Position numbers and translations under genes: made by a program. 64,000 nucleotides of DNA from positions 1 to 64,000 of the forward strand of contig NZ_MTKN01000009.1 in assembly GCF_001975825.1 (NCBI RefSeq), given 5' to 3'. Of this stretch, positions 61,983-64,000 are shown in pieces. This stretch comes from [Flexibacter] sp. ATCC 35208 (GTDB taxonomy: Bacteria; Bacteroidota; Bacteroidia; Chitinophagales; Chitinophagaceae). Positions within the stretch are counted from its first letter, which is position 1, and each line of letters begins with the position of its first letter. The notes below the pieces were generated by a model, which did not search any database, was not told the origin of the DNA, and saw only the letters and a program-made list of their open reading frames with translations.

Positions 61983-62577
61983 GAATGCTGATACTTTTTA
62001 ATTTATCCCTCCCGGTAAATACCTTCCCCCCGGAAGGCAGTTATGGATACTATGCAATTTGCCAATTTTACAGATTCCCAAATGAGGAATGAGGTAAAAT
62101 GGCATTTTTTGTAGGTATAAAGTTGAATTTACCGTATTTCTACGCATGAAGTTCCGGAGAAATACTGGCTCTATATTCATAGTATGGATGTAACTTACGT
62201 GGAAACTAATCGAACATGGAAAAAAATTAAAGCAAAGGATTTGTTTGAATTTCAAGATTTAGTTTTAATTTCACGACATCATTTACCTTTTTACCCCAAA
62301 AACGATAGATAGCATATTGACAAACCTAAAAGGTAAATGAATCACAGCATCCATTTTTTGAAAGAACCTGGTAATTTTCAACTGACTTATTTATTTACCC
62401 CAAAACACAACTATCCAGTAATGAATTATCACTGATTTTTCATAGAACTGTAGCGCGTCTGTGAACAGAGAGTTCCCCACTATAAAGGGAATCACGCATC
62501 TATTACTGTACTTTACGCATATCATCCTGCATGATATAGTGTCTGGTTATTCCATGTCGTTAATTAATCAATTAACA
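61983..62577. other. Non-coding region upstream of the eCIS cluster
   Basis: No gene is supported here, although a short minus-strand frame of 85 codons at 61998-62255 exists; it has no family resemblance. The region carries the 13-bp inverted repeat at 62279-62340 and the direct repeat TTTACCCCAAAA at 62290-62301 and 62394-62405, and presumably the promoter of the DUF4255 gene. Confidence 0.65.
62279..62340. promoter_or_regulatory. Inverted repeat, candidate operator of eCIS cluster
   Basis: TCATTTACCTTTT (62279-62291) and AAAAGGTAAATGA (62328-62340) are exactly complementary over 13 bases, with 36 bases between. They lie about 240 bases upstream of the DUF4255 start. The overlapping direct repeat TTTACCCCAAAA at 62290 and 62394 (104 bases apart, near ten helical turns) could mark two sites for the same regulator and DNA looping. 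Confidence 0.4.
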
Positions 62578-63168
62578 ATGATTGATCGTGCACTTTTGTT
62601 GTTGAAAGAAGAGCTGGAATCTTATCTGAGCATTACTGATGCTGCAGCGACTGTTGTTATTGACAACATCGGTCTTTTTGAAACAGCTGCCGGTACACAA
62701 CTACCGGACAACATCGTACTTACCCTTGTCAACCTTGAGGAAGAAAGTACGCTAAAGAATAATACACCTCTGAAGAAAGGCAGCAGTAGTGCTATATACC
62801 AGAATCCACCGGTGTTCCTGAACCTGTATGTACTGTTTGTATGTAACTACGGTGGTAGCAAATACGTAGATGCATTGAAGCGATTGAGCTACGTGATCCA
62901 GTTTGTACAGGGGAAAAGTTCTTTTCACTATGCTTCCGATACCGGCAGTTTGCCACCCGGCGAAGATGTCCTGGATATGAAGTTTACCCTGGAGCTTTAT
63001 ACCCTGACCTTCGAACAGATCAACCATCTATGGGGATCTCTGGGTGGCAGACAAATGCCATTCGCTATGTATAAACTCCGCCTCATTGCACTCACGTCGA
63101 ACAACAGACTGAGAGAAGTACCACTCATTGAAGAAATAGAAAATAATAACGCCCCCATAAACAGGTGA
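62578..63168 (+). CDS. DUF4255 protein (Pvc16-like), eCIS
   Basis: 196 residues from MIDRALLLLKEELESYL at 62578, the usual beginning of the family; ATG at 62554 adds eight residues. NIGLFETAAGTQLPDNIVLTLVNLEEESTLKNNT and PPVFLNLYVLFVCNYGG...YVDALKRLSYVIQFVQGKSSFHY are typical of DUF4255, the tube-terminating cap of extracellular contractile injection systems (Pvc16 of Photorhabdus). It is usually the first gene of a Bacteroidota eCIS cluster. The reading frame that follows lies 7 bases downstream. Confidence 0.85.
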   Translation: MIDRALLLLKEELESYLSITDAAATVVIDNIGLFETAAGTQLPDNIVLTLVNLEEESTLKNNTPLKKGSSSAIYQNPPVFLNLYVLFVCNYGGSKYVDALKRLSYVIQFVQGKSSFHYASDTGSLPPGEDVLDMKFTLELYTLTFEQINHLWGSLGGRQMPFAMYKLRLIALTSNNRLREVPLIEEIENNNAPINR

Positions 63169-63175
63169 TCTAACC

Positions 63176-64000
63176 ATGCAAACTATATATAAGATATTGT
63201 TTGAGGTAAAGGTGCTGCATGAATTCTATCTCACCAATCCAAAAGGTGATTCCATATTTGATCTGGACAACCAGGCAGACCGCCTGGTATTCCTCATTGA
63301 CAGGAGGGATAAAGATGCTCCGGCTGTCAATAGCGATATCAGCTTTGAAGTGCCATCTGCACTGAATCAGCTGTTCAGAGATCATCATCTGCGCCTGCTC
63401 CCCTCTTACTCCGGTTGTAAAGTTGGTATTGAAGTCACTGCCTCTTTTCTGCCGGACGGCACGCGGGTATATACACCCAAAATACCGCTGCCAGCGGATT
63501 TGCCGGTCACAATACTCCTCAGGGTGAAAAATCCCGGCTTTCATACCATTACCAATTCACGTATTGTTAATCCTGTGCCAGCCACCTATTACTTTAGTAA
63601 TGATAGTGTGCTCAGTGCGCTTAATTTTCCTGCGCTTAGCAGCCGCATTGCAGACTTTACTGCGGGGTATGCATATGAACAGGGAGAACTCGCGACGATC
63701 GCCCCCAACAGCGTTAAGGCATATTATATTGATAATAATGCAGACAAGTGGTTGCCATTGCATGGCAATGATTACGTGAATGAGGGTGATCGTTGTTTGC
63801 TGCCACTGAGATTTAATTTTACTTTTCCTGCTGGTGCAAATGTGACACAGGCCACCTTCACACTCAAAGATAGCGGAGGAAATGTGGTGAATACTTTTGT
63901 TGCTCAAAATGCGGGTGGTTTACAAAAAGTAGCACTCAACTACAGCGATCTTTCCCTGGTTAACTATATTAAATATTCGCTTGAAGTAGCAGGTGACAAT
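63176..64000 (+). CDS. eCIS-associated protein, cut by window end (partial)
   Basis: The frame starts at ATG 63176 and stays open to 64000, so only the first 275 residues are visible. No signal peptide; beta-rich (LFEVKVLHEFYLTN, DRLVFLIDRRD, TPKIPLPADLPVTILLRVKN). Genes of this kind commonly stand between DUF4255 and the sheath genes in Bacteroidota eCIS clusters, from memory; their role is not established. It follows the DUF4255 gene by 7 bases and is likely co-transcribed. The rest lies outside the window. Confidence 0.7.
   Translation, partial: MQTIYKILFEVKVLHEFYLTNPKGDSIFDLDNQADRLVFLIDRRDKDAPAVNSDISFEVPSALNQLFRDHHLRLLPSYSGCKVGIEVTASFLPDGTRVYTPKIPLPADLPVTILLRVKNPGFHTITNSRIVNPVPATYYFSNDSVLSALNFPALSSRIADFTAGYAYEQGELATIAPNSVKAYYIDNNADKWLPLHGNDYVNEGDRCLLPLRFNFTFPAGANVTQATFTLKDSGGNVVNTFVAQNAGGLQKVALNYSDLSLVNYIKYSLEVAGDN

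Noticed and set aside
61998..62255. Minus-strand 85-codon frame upstream of the sensor kinase start
   Set aside because: Cys/Phe/His-rich, no domain and no ribosome-binding context. Treated as non-coding.

Overview
The window looks like the chromosome of a soil- or plant-type Bacteroidota, most like Chitinophaga or a close relative (an inference from gene families, not a database result). The signs are a SusC/SusD pair with FecR and an ECF sigma factor, type IX secretion sorting tails, a PorP/SprF-like protein beside a CHU_C-domain adhesin, LytS/LytR-type signalling, DUF5777, DUF3037 and DUF6965 proteins, and a promoter of the Bacteroidetes type (TAnnTTTG). No tRNA, rRNA, CRISPR array, complete insertion sequence or integrase was seen.

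Layout. (1) 0.3-11.9 kb, minus strand: an uptake locus in the order sigma factor, FecR anti-sigma, SusC, SusD, TlpA-like thiol oxidoreductase, S9 prolyl-oligopeptidase; the peptidase points to peptides rather than glycans as substrate. (2) 12-20 kb: a HipA-like kinase with a DUF3037 partner behind an array of 11-bp-phased heptamers, a small T9SS cargo, a GAF protein, a serine-hydrolase remnant with an internal deletion, a nucleotide pyrophosphatase/phosphodiesterase and a T9SS-exported GH8 glycanase. (3) 20.2-33.7 kb: a tail-only contractile particle (sheath, tube, tail chaperone with a probable -1 frameshift product, tape measure, hub, spike, gp25-like wedge, gpX-like protein, gpJ-like protein, collar protein and a fibre with LamG-like and GH16-like domains, plus a holin-like protein). 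No capsid, portal, terminase, integrase or AAA ATPase is present, so it is best read as a tailocin-like particle. (4) 34.4-38.1 kb: a PorP/SprF and CHU_C adhesin pair. (5) 38.2-44.8 kb: a Crp/Fnr-like regulator and an RND efflux operon. (6) 44.8-51.9 kb: an HTTM membrane protein and a minus-strand operon with ECF sigma, a predicted envelope-spanning protein, OB-fold protein, cytochrome c, YceI and DUF5777. (7) 52-62 kb: an AraC regulator, a small beta-barrel, a second YceI gene next to a 100-bp tandem repeat, a candidate small RNA, a zincin lipoprotein, a GH2 enzyme, a multicopper oxidase fused to a CopB-like barrel, and a LytS-type kinase with a receiver-only regulator. (8) 62.6 kb to the right edge: a DUF4255 (Pvc16-like) gene and a large open frame cut by the window end, which look like the beginning of a second, eCIS-type contractile system.

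The most unusual content is the presence of two unrelated contractile systems within about 30 kb of each other, the first with a glycanase-fold tail fibre and a hidden frameshift gene. Several short non-coding structures also stand out: the phased array at 12 kb, facing DnaA boxes at 34.36 kb, a LacI-type operator at 18.0 kb, the small RNA at 54.6 kb, and gene-end tandem duplications at 44.8 and 53.7 kb. All functional statements rest on reading motifs by eye; no homology search was run.
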